A stretch of 64,000 nt of DNA from Desulfomonilaceae bacterium. Its GTDB lineage: Bacteria; Desulfobacterota; Desulfomonilia; Desulfomonilales; Desulfomonilaceae. Made by a program: the position numbers and the translations under genes. The notes below the pieces were generated by a model. The model was not told the origin of the DNA, did not search any database, and saw nothing but the letters and a program-made list of their open reading frames with translations. Within the stretch, counting starts at the first letter, position 1, and each line of letters opens with the position of its first letter. The stretch spans positions 1 to 64,000 of the forward strand of contig JAVHLK010000012.1 in assembly GCA_031082285.1 (NCBI GenBank). Reading direction: 5' to 3'. Positions 45,795 through 54,343 of this stretch are shown piece after piece.

Positions 45795-46139
45795 CTACTT
45801 TCCCAAGTCTTCCATGTTCCTGTCCCAGGCTTTCCAGTACCTGTTATTGCAATCCTGAATGCACGTCGCGTATCCCACACCATATCCTCGGTGCCAACCG
45901 CGCCTCTTGCTCCACCAATATGGATCGACGCCGTAGGTTGATCTGCAGTACTGCTGACACCCCTGTAGGTCAAGAGGACCTCCGTCGTACTGGTGCATGT
46001 CCGCGGATTGACCTTCCAGGTCACATTCAAGGCCGGGGACCCCGAATACCTCGAGAGCCTGCGACGACATGGGGTACCAAGCCAGAGCGCCGAAAACCGC
46101 GGCCGCAACAATAACTATTGGTATAGCCAAGCGATTCAT
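45795..46139 (-). CDS. Small exported cysteine-containing protein of unknown function
   Basis: A 114-residue protein with a signal peptide (MNRLA, hydrophobic IPIVIVAAAVFGALAWY, then SSQA). The mature domain holds four cysteines in pairs, one near GLECDLEG, two in GCQQYCRSTYG and two in YATCIQDCNNRYW, so about five in all, suggesting periplasmic disulfides. It is rich in Trp and Tyr. I recognise no family. GGGAGG lies just before the ATG, a strong ribosome binding site. It is flanked by gene-free DNA, so it is probably transcribed alone. Confidence 0.75.
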   Translation of the reverse strand: MNRLAIPIVIVAAAVFGALAWYPMSSQALEVFGVPGLECDLEGQSADMHQYDGGPLDLQGCQQYCRSTYGVDPYWWSKRRGWHRGYGVGYATCIQDCNNRYWKAWDRNMEDLGK

Positions 46140-46730
46140 GGTTTCACCTCCCGTCCATTTGGTCCACTCCCTTGCCCTTAGTACTATTAGATGACCGTCG
46201 GACGATTTTGGTTCAAGAGGGAGGCTGAATAGTCGGCGTGATTCTAGTTCAGAGAATCAACAATCCGCAGATCGCCGCCTTTATTGCCGTGTGCGCGGTG
46301 ACGGACGAATGCCTATGTTGGCCGGAGAGATCCATCTTCCCCCGCTCGGGATTGCCCATGTCCGCGTCGCGTGGGTGAATGGTTGCGTTCCGAGTGCACG
46401 CCGGCGCAAATACGGTGCCCCGTTTCCTAAATACGGTCGCACATCCCCGCAAAAGCTCGGTGGCGTCCCGTCCCGCGTTCTGCGCGGGATGGCGGGCGCT
46501 CTCGGAGCGGAAACCGGCACAGAGACGCAGCAGATGACGGGCACGGAGGCCCGTCCCACGAGAGTGGTTTGAGACACCGTCCCGCGGAACGCGGGATAGC
46601 CCGGGCCTCCGTGCTCGGAAAGCTCTGGTTCCAGATATCAGATTCGGTAACGGGAGCAGAATGTGTCACCGAACTTACGCCATGAAGCTCTAAGGAACAA
46701 CGCGGGAAGATTCCCCGTTCGACTCGTGCG
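46140..46730. other. Gene-free interval with dispersed repeats
   Basis: About 590 bp. Its middle holds repeat B copy 2 (46421-46494) and, between about 46530 and 46620, further GC-rich inverted pieces (GGGCACGGAGGCCCGTCCC and GGGCCTCCGTGC). No protein-like frame. Confidence 0.45.
46421..46494 (-). repeat. Dispersed repeat B, copy 2
   Basis: Reverse complement aligns with 1131-1201, nearly gapless. Shared landmarks are ATCCCGCGCAGAACGCGGGA, GGGACG, ACCGAGC and GCGACCGT. See copy 1. Confidence 0.65.
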
Positions 46731-47600
46731 TCACTCATTGTCCAACAGCGTTCCCTTGAGGTTGGCTCCGGTGAGGTCGGCTGCGTCCATTTGGGCACCG
46801 TCAAGCTTTGCCGACGTCAGGTCGGCGCGCTCAAATTCCGTGTCGGAGAGTTTCGCGTCGGTGAAGTCGGCCTGCGTCAGATTTGCTTCCATGAACCTTG
46901 CCTGCCTGAGATCGGCTTCTTTCAGGTTCGCCTCCCTCAGGTTTGCTCTATCAAAGTTCGCCCTGAAAAGGTTTGCCTCCACCAGGTTGGCTCTCGACAA
47001 ATTGGCCCCCGTCAGATTCGCCTCCGACAGATCGGCTCTTGTCAGTAAAGCACCGGCGAGGTTCGCCTCGGAAAGCTCAACACGGAAGAGGGTCGCACCG
47101 GCGAGATTCGCCCGTTGAAGGTTGGCCTCATAGAGATAGGCTTCCGACAGGTCGGCCCCTTCGGCTTCCAGACCGGACAGGTTGGCCCCTGTAAGGTTCG
47201 CTTCAGCAAGATGTGCCCCGGAGCGTACGGCAAGCTCAACAAGGTCCTTAATGGTTTCGGCCGTGCCGCGAAAGAGAATTTCTTCGGTGAACTGGTTCCT
47301 GAGGTTTAATGGTTGGTCGAGTGTCGGCATTCCGTCACGGATCTCCGATTCATCCAACAATCCCTGATCAAGCAGTTTCCCCAAGAGGCTGATGAGTCCC
47401 CGGACGGACAAGTTGTATTTTCGCATCAATCCCGCGTGGTCCATTTCCGCCCGCACATCGGCCAAAGCTTCTCTCGCGCTGATGTTTTTTCTCTGCACTT
47501 GGGCATCTCCCTGGATGGGCGATTGCTCGTCGACCTGTCCGGTCTCCCGGTCACCGCGGTTGACGGAGGGATCGATCGCCTCCTCGTCAATCGCAACCAT
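46731..47600 (-). CDS. Pentapeptide-repeat protein with N-terminal helical domain
   Basis: A 289-residue protein. Residues about 120-289 are tandem pentapeptide repeats of A(D/N)LxX form (for example ADLSEANLTGANLSRANLVEANLF), around 30 units, which fold into a right-handed quadrilateral beta helix. The N-terminal part contains SAREALADVRAEMDHAGLMRKYNLSVRGLISLLGKLLDQG, a short helical module I have seen at the N-termini of several deltaproteobacterial proteins, of unknown role. Pentapeptide proteins can mimic DNA or scaffold membrane proteins; nothing specific can be said here. There is no signal peptide. The ribosome binding site at ATG 47600 is weak. Confidence 0.85.
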   Translation of the reverse strand: MVAIDEEAIDPSVNRGDRETGQVDEQSPIQGDAQVQRKNISAREALADVRAEMDHAGLMRKYNLSVRGLISLLGKLLDQGLLDESEIRDGMPTLDQPLNLRNQFTEEILFRGTAETIKDLVELAVRSGAHLAEANLTGANLSGLEAEGADLSEAYLYEANLQRANLAGATLFRVELSEANLAGALLTRADLSEANLTGANLSRANLVEANLFRANFDRANLREANLKEADLRQARFMEANLTQADFTDAKLSDTEFERADLTSAKLDGAQMDAADLTGANLKGTLLDNE

Positions 47601-47693
47601 AATTATCTGAACACACTATCTTTCTCTTGTAAATTATTTTCCATTCTTTCCTCGTACTCCCCCGCTTTTCCCGGCCACACCGAAGAAACACGA

Positions 47694-47725
47694 AAAGGCG
47701 CACCGCACAGAGGCGGTACGCCTTT
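47694..47725 (-). terminator. Intrinsic terminator of the actP operon
   Basis: On the minus strand AAGGCGTACCGC pairs with GCGGTGCGCCTT (12 pairs, one T-G) around CTCTGT, followed by TTTTCG. It lies about 40 bp beyond the symporter stop codon. Confidence 0.8.
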
Positions 47726-47765
47726 ATTTCGCTTCATTGCAGTCCCCGTAGGGGGCGGACAGAAA

Positions 47766-49562
47766 CTAATGGACCGCCTTGGCCGCCTCGGCACCTCGAG
47801 GATACCGAATGCTTTCAACCATGTCCTGAACGTCTTGGGGCGGCGGAGGCGTAAGCAGAGACACGATGTAGCACACCACGAAATTGAAGATCATTCCCAC
47901 GGTGCCGATTCCTTCGGCGCTTATGCCCAAGAACCAGAATCCCGCGCCCATGAATTTCACGTGGATGATGTAGGCGGCGGTAAAGACAATGCCCACGATC
48001 ATGCCGGCGATGGCTCCCTCACGCGTCGTTCGTTTCCAAAAGACCCCCATGATGATGATGGGGAAGAACGACGAGGCCGCCAGGCCGAAGGCGAAGGCCA
48101 CCACCTGGGCCACGAATGCGGGTGGATGGACCCCGAAATAACCGGCCACACAGATGGCCACAAAGATCATGATGCGTCCAATGGTCAATTGTAAGGCTTC
48201 CGACGCCTGTGGATTTATCATTCGGTAATAGAGGTCGTGAGCGATCGAGGAGCCGATCACCAGGAGGAGACCGGCCGCGGTTGAGAGTGCGGCGGCCAAA
48301 CCTCCTGCCGCCACAAGGCCCACGACCCAGTTGGGCAGCCCGGCAATCTCCGGGTTGGCCAGCACCATGATGTCCCGGTCCACATAGAGCTCATTCTGAT
48401 TATCAGTGAGCTTATTGGTTACCAGAGGCTCCCCGAATTTTCCATGTTCGATCTTTCCGTCCGCTTCTTTGAATTTCGGCGGACCGACAAAGGGATCTCC
48501 GGGCCTGTACTGGATTATGCCGTCTCCATTCTTGTCGACCCAGGCCATGAGCCCCGTGGTTTGCCAGTTCAGGAACCAGGAAGGCGCTTGCTTGTAAGGC
48601 TTGTCGTTGAGGGTGTCGATCATGTTGTACCGGGCGAAGACCGCCACAGCCGGCGCAGTTGTGTAGAGCAGGGCGATGAAGAACAGGGCGTACCCCGCGC
48701 TGATCCGGGCGGACTTCACGTTGGGAACCGTGTAGAACCGGATAATCACGTGCGGCAGTCCTGCGGTTCCAACCATTAGAGCGAACGTGATCATGAACAC
48801 GTCCAGCATGCTCTTCTGCCCCGCGGCAAAGGCTGAAGTGTAGGCGGCGAATCCTAAATCCTTGTTCACGACATCAAGGACGTCGAGCAAGTATTTCCCC
48901 TGTTCCGGGCCGACGGCGGAGATGGCCGCACCATAGCCGATCTGCGGAATGGGCCAACCGGTGAGGTGGACGGATATTGCGACCGCGGGGATAAGATATG
49001 CGACAATGAGCACGCAGTACTGAGCCACCTGCGTCCATGTGATTCCCTTCATGCCGCCGAGGCCTGCGTATATGAACACAATGGCCATACCGATGATGAC
49101 GCCGACGTGGACTTGAACTTCGAGGAATCGACTGAACACGATTCCCACCCCGCGCATCTGACCGCATACGTAGGTCAGCGACACGAAGATCGCGCAGATG
49201 AGGGCCACCACTCTGGCCGTATCGGAGTAGTACCTGTCCCCGACGAAATCCGGCACGGTGAATTTTCCAAACTTCCGGAGATAGGGCGCCAGCAGAAGTG
49301 CCAGGAGAACGTATCCGCCGGTCCAACCCATCAGGTACATGGAACCGGTGTATCCAAGGAAGGAGATCAGGCCCGCCATTGAAATGAAGGACGCGGCACT
49401 CATCCAGTCCGCAGCCGTGGCCATTCCGTTGAAAATTGCAGGCACGCCTTTCCCCGCGACGTAAAACCCCGCGGTGGTGGCAACCCTCGACCTCCATGCG
49501 ATGACGATGTAGATGGAAAACGTTATGCCAACCATAATATAGGTCCAAGTCAGAATCGACAT
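47766..49562 (-). CDS. ActP-like sodium/carboxylate symporter, large subunit
   Basis: A 598-residue membrane protein of the sodium:solute symporter family with about 13 hydrophobic segments. FYVAGKGVPAIFNGMATAADWMSAASFISMAGL is the typical ActP start; later GGLAAALSTAAGLLLVIGSSIAHDLYYR is the sodium-site helix. A hydrophilic loop around residues 320-390 contains VDKNGDGIIQYRPGD, a calcium-loop-like motif. This subgroup is paired with a small DUF4212 subunit, encoded just upstream here, and moves acetate or related short carboxylates. The neighbouring acyl-CoA ligases, exonuclease and DUF294 genes reproduce a cluster known in gammaproteobacteria. GGAGCG-type site before ATG 49562. Confidence 0.92.
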   Translation of the reverse strand: MSILTWTYIMVGITFSIYIVIAWRSRVATTAGFYVAGKGVPAIFNGMATAADWMSAASFISMAGLISFLGYTGSMYLMGWTGGYVLLALLLAPYLRKFGKFTVPDFVGDRYYSDTARVVALICAIFVSLTYVCGQMRGVGIVFSRFLEVQVHVGVIIGMAIVFIYAGLGGMKGITWTQVAQYCVLIVAYLIPAVAISVHLTGWPIPQIGYGAAISAVGPEQGKYLLDVLDVVNKDLGFAAYTSAFAAGQKSMLDVFMITFALMVGTAGLPHVIIRFYTVPNVKSARISAGYALFFIALLYTTAPAVAVFARYNMIDTLNDKPYKQAPSWFLNWQTTGLMAWVDKNGDGIIQYRPGDPFVGPPKFKEADGKIEHGKFGEPLVTNKLTDNQNELYVDRDIMVLANPEIAGLPNWVVGLVAAGGLAAALSTAAGLLLVIGSSIAHDLYYRMINPQASEALQLTIGRIMIFVAICVAGYFGVHPPAFVAQVVAFAFGLAASSFFPIIIMGVFWKRTTREGAIAGMIVGIVFTAAYIIHVKFMGAGFWFLGISAEGIGTVGMIFNFVVCYIVSLLTPPPPQDVQDMVESIRYPRGAEAAKAVH

Positions 49563-49622
49563 GCATTCGCTCCTTTCCGCTCCTTATTCGGTCTCGGTAC
49601 GTACCTGGTGATGGCTTCAGGG

Positions 49623-49877
49623 CTATTCCTGTACGTCGTACTTTCGGTCGAGTCTCGACATGAGCCCCACGTAGACGAATATCAATATGACAAAGATGAC
49701 CTCGGACCCTTGGTTGGCAAACCAGAACCCAAGCGGGAAGCCGCCGATGCTGATCGCGTTGAGAGGTTTAACGAATATGATTCCCAGTACGTACGATACG
49801 AGTCCCCAAATACACAGAAGTATGACCACGTATGTGAGGTTCTTATGCCAGTACTCGGTCAACTTGCTCTGGTCCAT
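49623..49877 (-). CDS. DUF4212 small subunit of the carboxylate symporter
   Basis: An 84-residue protein with two hydrophobic helices (VVILLCIWGLVSYVLGIIF and VIFVILIFVYVGLM), a short basic tail (SRLDRKYDVQE), and the family pattern NAISIGGFPLGFWFANQGS between them. DUF4212 proteins are encoded directly before ActP-type symporters, as here (61 bp apart). GGAGGAGG lies upstream of the ATG at 49877. It is the first gene of the operon; its roughly 600-nt upstream region contains the duplicated leader unit. Confidence 0.92.
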   Translation of the reverse strand: MDQSKLTEYWHKNLTYVVILLCIWGLVSYVLGIIFVKPLNAISIGGFPLGFWFANQGSEVIFVILIFVYVGLMSRLDRKYDVQE

Positions 49878-49900
49878 ACTGAATCCTCCTCCCTATAAAA

Positions 49901-50018
49901 GGCGTTTTTCACCCTTGAAATTCCCGGCGTCGTACGCGACCTGAATGCTGCGGACATCCCACATCACTCAGAGAAATTGGGACCGCTCATTCCTTCCAGG
50001 TCGGCAAACCCGGCAATT
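49901..50018 (-). repeat. Leader unit 1 (118 nt), proximal to the DUF4212/actP operon
   Basis: Read on the minus strand the unit begins AATTGCCGGGTTTGCC and ends GGGAATTTCAAGGGTGAAAA plus ACGCC. It aligns without gaps, at identical length, to 50163-50280. Conserved blocks lie at both ends, with GCGGTC, TTTCT and GCATTC aligned in the variable middle. The end AAGGGTG-AAAAA-CGCCTTT can form a hairpin, immediately before the ribosome binding site of the DUF4212 gene. Confidence 0.75.
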
Positions 50019-50058
50019 GAATCCCCACGTCCTTATCAGTAAATGTAGCTCTTTTCAT
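49987..50058 (-). CDS. Putative 23-residue leader peptide
   Basis: An ATG at 50058 with AAGGAG two bases upstream opens a 23-codon frame ending TGA: MKRATFTDKDVG then IQLPGLPTWKE. The aligned frame in unit 2 (50255-50320) has the same register, no gap, and the same QLPGLPTW; the two base changes within these eight codons (TTG/TTA Leu, CCG/CCC Pro) are both synonymous. This hints at selection on the peptide. It sits in the leader of the symporter operon. Not matched to any peptide family I know. Confidence 0.4.
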   Translation of the reverse strand: MKRATFTDKDVGIQLPGLPTWKE

Positions 50059-50162
50059 CACTCCTTTATGTTTTTTTCAGCTTCGGAAAAGCAAGCGAGA
50101 CGTCTTGGACTTTGGGCGCATCTATTCCATGGCGCGGCACATACTACTCCCATTGGGTGAAG

Positions 50163-50280
50163 GGCGTTTTTCACCCTTGGAATTCCCGATATGCAACGAA
50201 ACGGGAATGCCGTGAACACTCTCGTAACCGTGGAAGAAAACGTGACCGCGGATTTTACCAGGTGGGTAAACCCGGCAATT
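50163..50280 (-). repeat. Leader unit 2 (118 nt), distal
   Basis: Second copy of the leader unit, 262 bp upstream of unit 1 in the operon direction. Similarity extends beyond the 118 nt into an A-rich stretch followed by AAGGAG, so the duplicated segment is probably about 190 nt or more. Confidence 0.75.
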
Positions 50281-50320
50281 GCACCAACAACTTTCTACTT
50301 GGCAACTCTCCTGTTTTTAT
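50255..50320 (-). pseudogene. Counterpart of the leader peptide in unit 2, start codon ATA
   Basis: Aligns codon for codon with the unit 1 peptide: IKTGELPSRKLLV then QLPGLPTW and TAA. The position equivalent to the unit 1 ATG is ATA, after AAGGAGGG. Either it starts at an internal TTG or GTG, it is part of a longer frame from 50458, or it is no longer translated. The label pseudogene is tentative. Confidence 0.3.
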
Positions 50321-52021
50321 CCCTCCTTCACATTTTTTTCCCCACTGGAGAAGCCGAACAAACCTCTCCTCATATGGCCGCGCATCTCTCCTCTCGCGTG
50401 GCGCAGACCACACCCTATGCGCAGACCAGACCACTCCATCCGGTCCATGCGACCGCACACAACAATTTCTACTTGTTGAGACCTATCCTAATATGATGAC
50501 TTAACCTCTCGTAAAGCTGTGTTCACCTTCCTGTGCTGCAAAATTGAGAAGGACCCTGAGGCGGCGCCCTGCCCGTTGCGAGAACAAAGAACACGATTCG
50601 ACCAAGTATTTCCGGCGCCCCCCGGATAAGGGAGTCCTGCCGTGTATCACCTGCCGGGGCCGTAAAAAAGCCTCGGCGCACATGCGAGAGGTCTAACGAC
50701 ACGCAGCGCTTGACATGGCAAACTGGGTATGTTGACGAGGTTGGATATGAACGAGCTGGATGGAAGAAAACCTTGAAGGCGGATACGTTGTTCGGGTGAA
50801 TGAAGGGAGGAGTCAACCCCCTTATTGCCCGCAGGAAGCGCTGAAAGAGCTGAAAGATATGTGTCTCGGCACGAGATATATATGCGGATGAACGTCGCAA
50901 AGAATCCCTGAGCGTGAGGAAGTCTCGCCGGCCGACGTGAATGGTAACGCCGATGCGGCCCTGACTCGCTCTGCCCGCCGTGTCCCCCTCCTTCTCACGG
51001 GAAGAGCATCGCCTGACTCCCTTGAACCGCTCAAAGGTACATAGGTGCGTCGTTTGGAGCACGTTTCTACTCCGCGTAGCCGCAGCCTCAGTCCTTTTTC
51101 ATTGACCCGGCTGAAGAATGAACGACCGACCCGAAATCGGTGGAAACGTTGATGGGCGCGGAGCATGCTCCGCAAGGAAACGAGTGTATAGGCTAACTGC
51201 GCACTCGTGCACCATGTGCAGCCCTTGAAATGCGGACCTTTGTGCTCGATGCGGCAGGTCGATTAGATATAAAAGGAGCGCACGGGTTTTGTCAACGCTA
51301 AAATGACGCGCGATCGATATTTCTTGCATCCAAAGGGGTATGGCCTTCACAGTCGCCCTATCCTGGACCCGCTAATGCCCTGTTTCGCGGGTGAGGGTGC
51401 AGCACGCAAGTGACGCTCACGCGTCTTCGGGCCGTGACGGGTTTCCCTTCGGAGGTGTCGCCGGAGAGGGTGCGGGAAGCGTCACATTCGGTATACGAGA
51501 GTGCAGGCGCACACTCGGACAATTATCCGCTATTGAGACGCGGCGCCCCGCGCACGACACAATCTTTTTTCATTGCTTCCCCTGGGCGCTCGTATCCGGA
51601 CGCCTTGCTCGATACCCCCAAAGAGGGGTTGCAATCGGACCCAAGTACTGCCATGATGGGATTCTCCTTCGGGTCAAGCGAGTCGACATTAATCGCCTTT
51701 CGAGAGCGCGCTACGGTAGGGTTCACCGCGGGGATCTCGGTCTGCGGCCGGCCCCCCCCGCTGAGCGGGGATATGGTTCTTCGGCCGTTTAATAGGACAA
51801 TCACCGCGCCATGGGAGTCGTGAATTCCGCGACTTCTGCGGACCGACCGATCGCGCCCCAGGGAACCCGACTCTTAGGATCGGCTTCCGCGAGGCGATGC
51901 CCTGTTCTTCAAACAATACGTTCTTCTCGTTTCAGGTCGCGGCAACGCGAGGAATCACCTCCTTTGGTTTGGCTGTAATGCGAAACAGGAGTAATCTCGG
52001 CAGACATGTCTGGGGGTACGC

Positions 52022-53917
52022 ATGAAATACGACGAAGTGTACAGAGAGTCTTTGGAGAACCCCGTCGGGTTCTGGGGACGAGCGGCGGAAGAGATCGCTT
52101 GGGACAGAAAGTGGGACCGAGTGTTGGATTTTTCCAATCCTCCGTTCTGCAAGTGGTTTCCCGGGGGGATGCTCAACACGTGTTTCAACGCGGTGGATGT
52201 TCATGTCCTACAGGGACGAGGCGGACAAACCGCGCTCATTTACGACAGCCCCGTAACCGATACCGTTGCAACGTTCTCGTACGCGGACCTGAAGGCGAGA
52301 GCGTCCAAGGTCGCCGGCTTCTTGAAGGGCATCGGAGTCGGTAAGGGAGACACCGTCATCATCTACATGCCCATGATTCCAGAGGCCGTCATCTCCATGC
52401 TTGCTTGCGCGCGGTTGGGAGCGATCCACTCGGTGGTCTTCGGCGGATTCGCGCCTCCGGAGCTGGCAATTCGCATTGAAGACGCAAGACCCAAGGCGAT
52501 TCTGTCGGCGTCCTGCGGCATAGAAGTCAAGCGGATCATTCCTTACAAGCCTCTCCTTGACGAGGCAATCGAAATTTCGTCCCACAAGCCCGAAACATGC
52601 GTCATCCTGCAACGTCCGCAGGTGACCGCCGAACTCATTCCCGGCCGCGATCTCGATTGGGCGGAGCAAGAGGCCGGCGCACAACCTGCCGAGTGCGTGT
52701 CCGTCGGGGCCAACGACCCGCTCTACATACTCTACACGTCCGGAACCACGGGAAGGCCGAAGGGCGTGGTGAGAGACAACGGAGGTCACGCGGTGGCCCT
52801 GAAATGGTCGATGAAGCACATCTACGACATCGGCCCGGGAGACGTCTACTGGGCCGCGTCCGATGTAGGCTGGGTGGTCGGGCACTCGTATATCGTGTAT
52901 GCACCCCTGTTCATGGGGGCCACTACCATCGTCTACGAAGGAAAACCCGTTGGAACGCCCGACCCGGGAGCGTTCTGGCGCGTCATCTCCCAGCACGGAG
53001 TGAAGGCTCTCTTCACCGCGCCGACGGCAATCCGGGCGATCAAGCGAGAGGACCCTTCGGGTCGATACCTGAAAGGCTACGACATCTCAAGATTCGAGAC
53101 GCTGTTCCTTGCCGGGGAACGACTGGATCCCGATACCTATTACTGGGCCACTGAGTTGCTTCAAAGGCCCGTTATCGACCATTGGTGGCAGACGGAGACG
53201 GCGTGGACCATCGCCGGGAACTTCCGCGGTCTGGAGGAGTTCCCCATCAAGGCCGGCTCCGCCACGAAACCAATGCCCGGGTACAATTTGACCGTCGTGG
53301 ATTCGGCTTCGGCTGAGGAGCTCGGCCCGAACATGAACGGCGTGTTGGTCGTGAAACTTCCTCTTCCCCCCGCAAACCTGCCGACGTTGTGGAACGACGA
53401 CAAGAGATTCGTCGAGTCGTACATGAACCCGTTTCCCGGCTACTATCTGACGGGCGACGGCGGTTTTATCGACGAGGAAGGATACGTCTGGGTGATGGGT
53501 CGCGTGGACGACGTGATCAACGTGGCAGGCCACAGGCTTTCCACAGGCGGCATGGAAGAAGTCTTGGCCAGGCACCCCGATGTGGCGGAATGCGCGGTGG
53601 TGGGAGCACACGACAACCTCAAGGGCCAGGTTCCGGTAGGATTCGTCGTGTTAAAGGCCGGGGTGACCAAACCACAGGAAGAGGTCATCTCCGAGGTAGT
53701 GCGGATGGTTCGAAGCGAAATCGGCCCCATTGCCTCGTTCAAGCAGGCAGTGGTCGTCGCGGGGTTGCCCAAGACCCGATCGGGAAAGGTTCTTCGCGGG
53801 ACCATGCGAAAGATCGCCGACGGCGAGGAATATTCAATACCGTCAACCATAGACGACCCGACCGTTCTCGACGCGATAGGAGAGGCCGTCAAAAAGATCG
53901 GATATGGGAAGAAATAA
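52022..53917 (+). CDS. prpE: Propionyl-CoA synthetase (PrpE-type acyl-CoA ligase)
   Basis: A 631-residue AMP-forming ligase that activates propionate (or another short carboxylate) with ATP and CoA. The A3 loop YTSGTTGRPKGVVRDNGGHAVAL with RDNGGH is typical of the PrpE/ACSS3 branch, not of Acs. Also visible are ASDVGWVVGHSYIVYAPL, FTAPTAIRAI, DHWWQTET, the hinge region GRVDDVINVAGHRLSTGGMEE and the catalytic Lys in PKTRSGKVLRG. One oddity is WWQTETAWTIAGN, where most members have Gly after TET. GGGGGT precedes the ATG. It is divergent from the symporter operon, which may supply its substrate. Confidence 0.9.
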   Translation: MKYDEVYRESLENPVGFWGRAAEEIAWDRKWDRVLDFSNPPFCKWFPGGMLNTCFNAVDVHVLQGRGGQTALIYDSPVTDTVATFSYADLKARASKVAGFLKGIGVGKGDTVIIYMPMIPEAVISMLACARLGAIHSVVFGGFAPPELAIRIEDARPKAILSASCGIEVKRIIPYKPLLDEAIEISSHKPETCVILQRPQVTAELIPGRDLDWAEQEAGAQPAECVSVGANDPLYILYTSGTTGRPKGVVRDNGGHAVALKWSMKHIYDIGPGDVYWAASDVGWVVGHSYIVYAPLFMGATTIVYEGKPVGTPDPGAFWRVISQHGVKALFTAPTAIRAIKREDPSGRYLKGYDISRFETLFLAGERLDPDTYYWATELLQRPVIDHWWQTETAWTIAGNFRGLEEFPIKAGSATKPMPGYNLTVVDSASAEELGPNMNGVLVVKLPLPPANLPTLWNDDKRFVESYMNPFPGYYLTGDGGFIDEEGYVWVMGRVDDVINVAGHRLSTGGMEEVLARHPDVAECAVVGAHDNLKGQVPVGFVVLKAGVTKPQEEVISEVVRMVRSEIGPIASFKQAVVVAGLPKTRSGKVLRGTMRKIADGEEYSIPSTIDDPTVLDAIGEAVKKIGYGKK

Positions 53918-54343
53918 TTCCCTCGCGTCTGCAATCACCGTATGAATGGGATATCGATCCCGTGTCTTGCCGGTTGTTGGGAATAAGCATCGAGGCGCAA
54001 TCGTTGCAGCGGAGGCTCCATGTATCCACCGCCGGCGGCACGAAGCCGTGCGGCTTTATTCGGAGCGCATTCATGCGACCCATCGTGTCGGTCACCGCGC
54101 AACGTGCCGTGAGATTCGTCGCACGCAGTCAGGCCGGGGCCCGGGAGATCTCTTGGGTTCCGGACCAACCTACTGATGGTACAGAGCATTTAGTGACATC
54201 CGAAGGATGTGCGGTGCAAACCTTTCAACTATGCCACATCCGCGTTTCGTGTTGGCGAGTGCTTGTGGTAGAGTCTCTGAAGGTATTCCCTTCCGGCTCA
54301 TTTCTGGGCGCTTTCGGTCGGGAATGGTGAAGGAGGTCTCGGC
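53918..54343. other. Intergenic region between the first two ligase genes
   Basis: About 425 bp with no protein-like frame and no clear terminator. AAGGAGG at its right end is the ribosome binding site of the next gene. The two ligase genes may be transcribed separately. Confidence 0.35.

Larger units (their letters stand above)
49878..52021. other. Long gene-free region: symporter leader and unexplained DNA
   Basis: More than 2 kb between the symporter operon and the PrpE-type gene, divergently read. The left 450 bp holds the duplicated leader units. Further right (50,500-51,950) open frames exist on both strands but have no recognisable protein character. A direct repeat GCGCAGACCA occurs twice near 50,401-50,430. 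An inverted sequence ACGAGTGTATAGG ... CGCACTCGT lies near 51,180. I could not place promoters firmly. Confidence 0.4.

Noticed and set aside
49901-50280. Tandem glycine or c-di-GMP riboswitch in the symporter leader
   Set aside because: The conserved cores of these known riboswitch classes are not present; the units share other sequences and contain a reading frame.
50523-51062. 179-codon frame on the minus strand
   Set aside because: No ribosome binding site, no domain, and composition typical of non-coding GC-rich DNA.
51410-51823. 137-codon frame on the plus strand
   Set aside because: Starts at a GTG without a ribosome binding site; a frame on the other strand is equally long and neither resembles a known protein.
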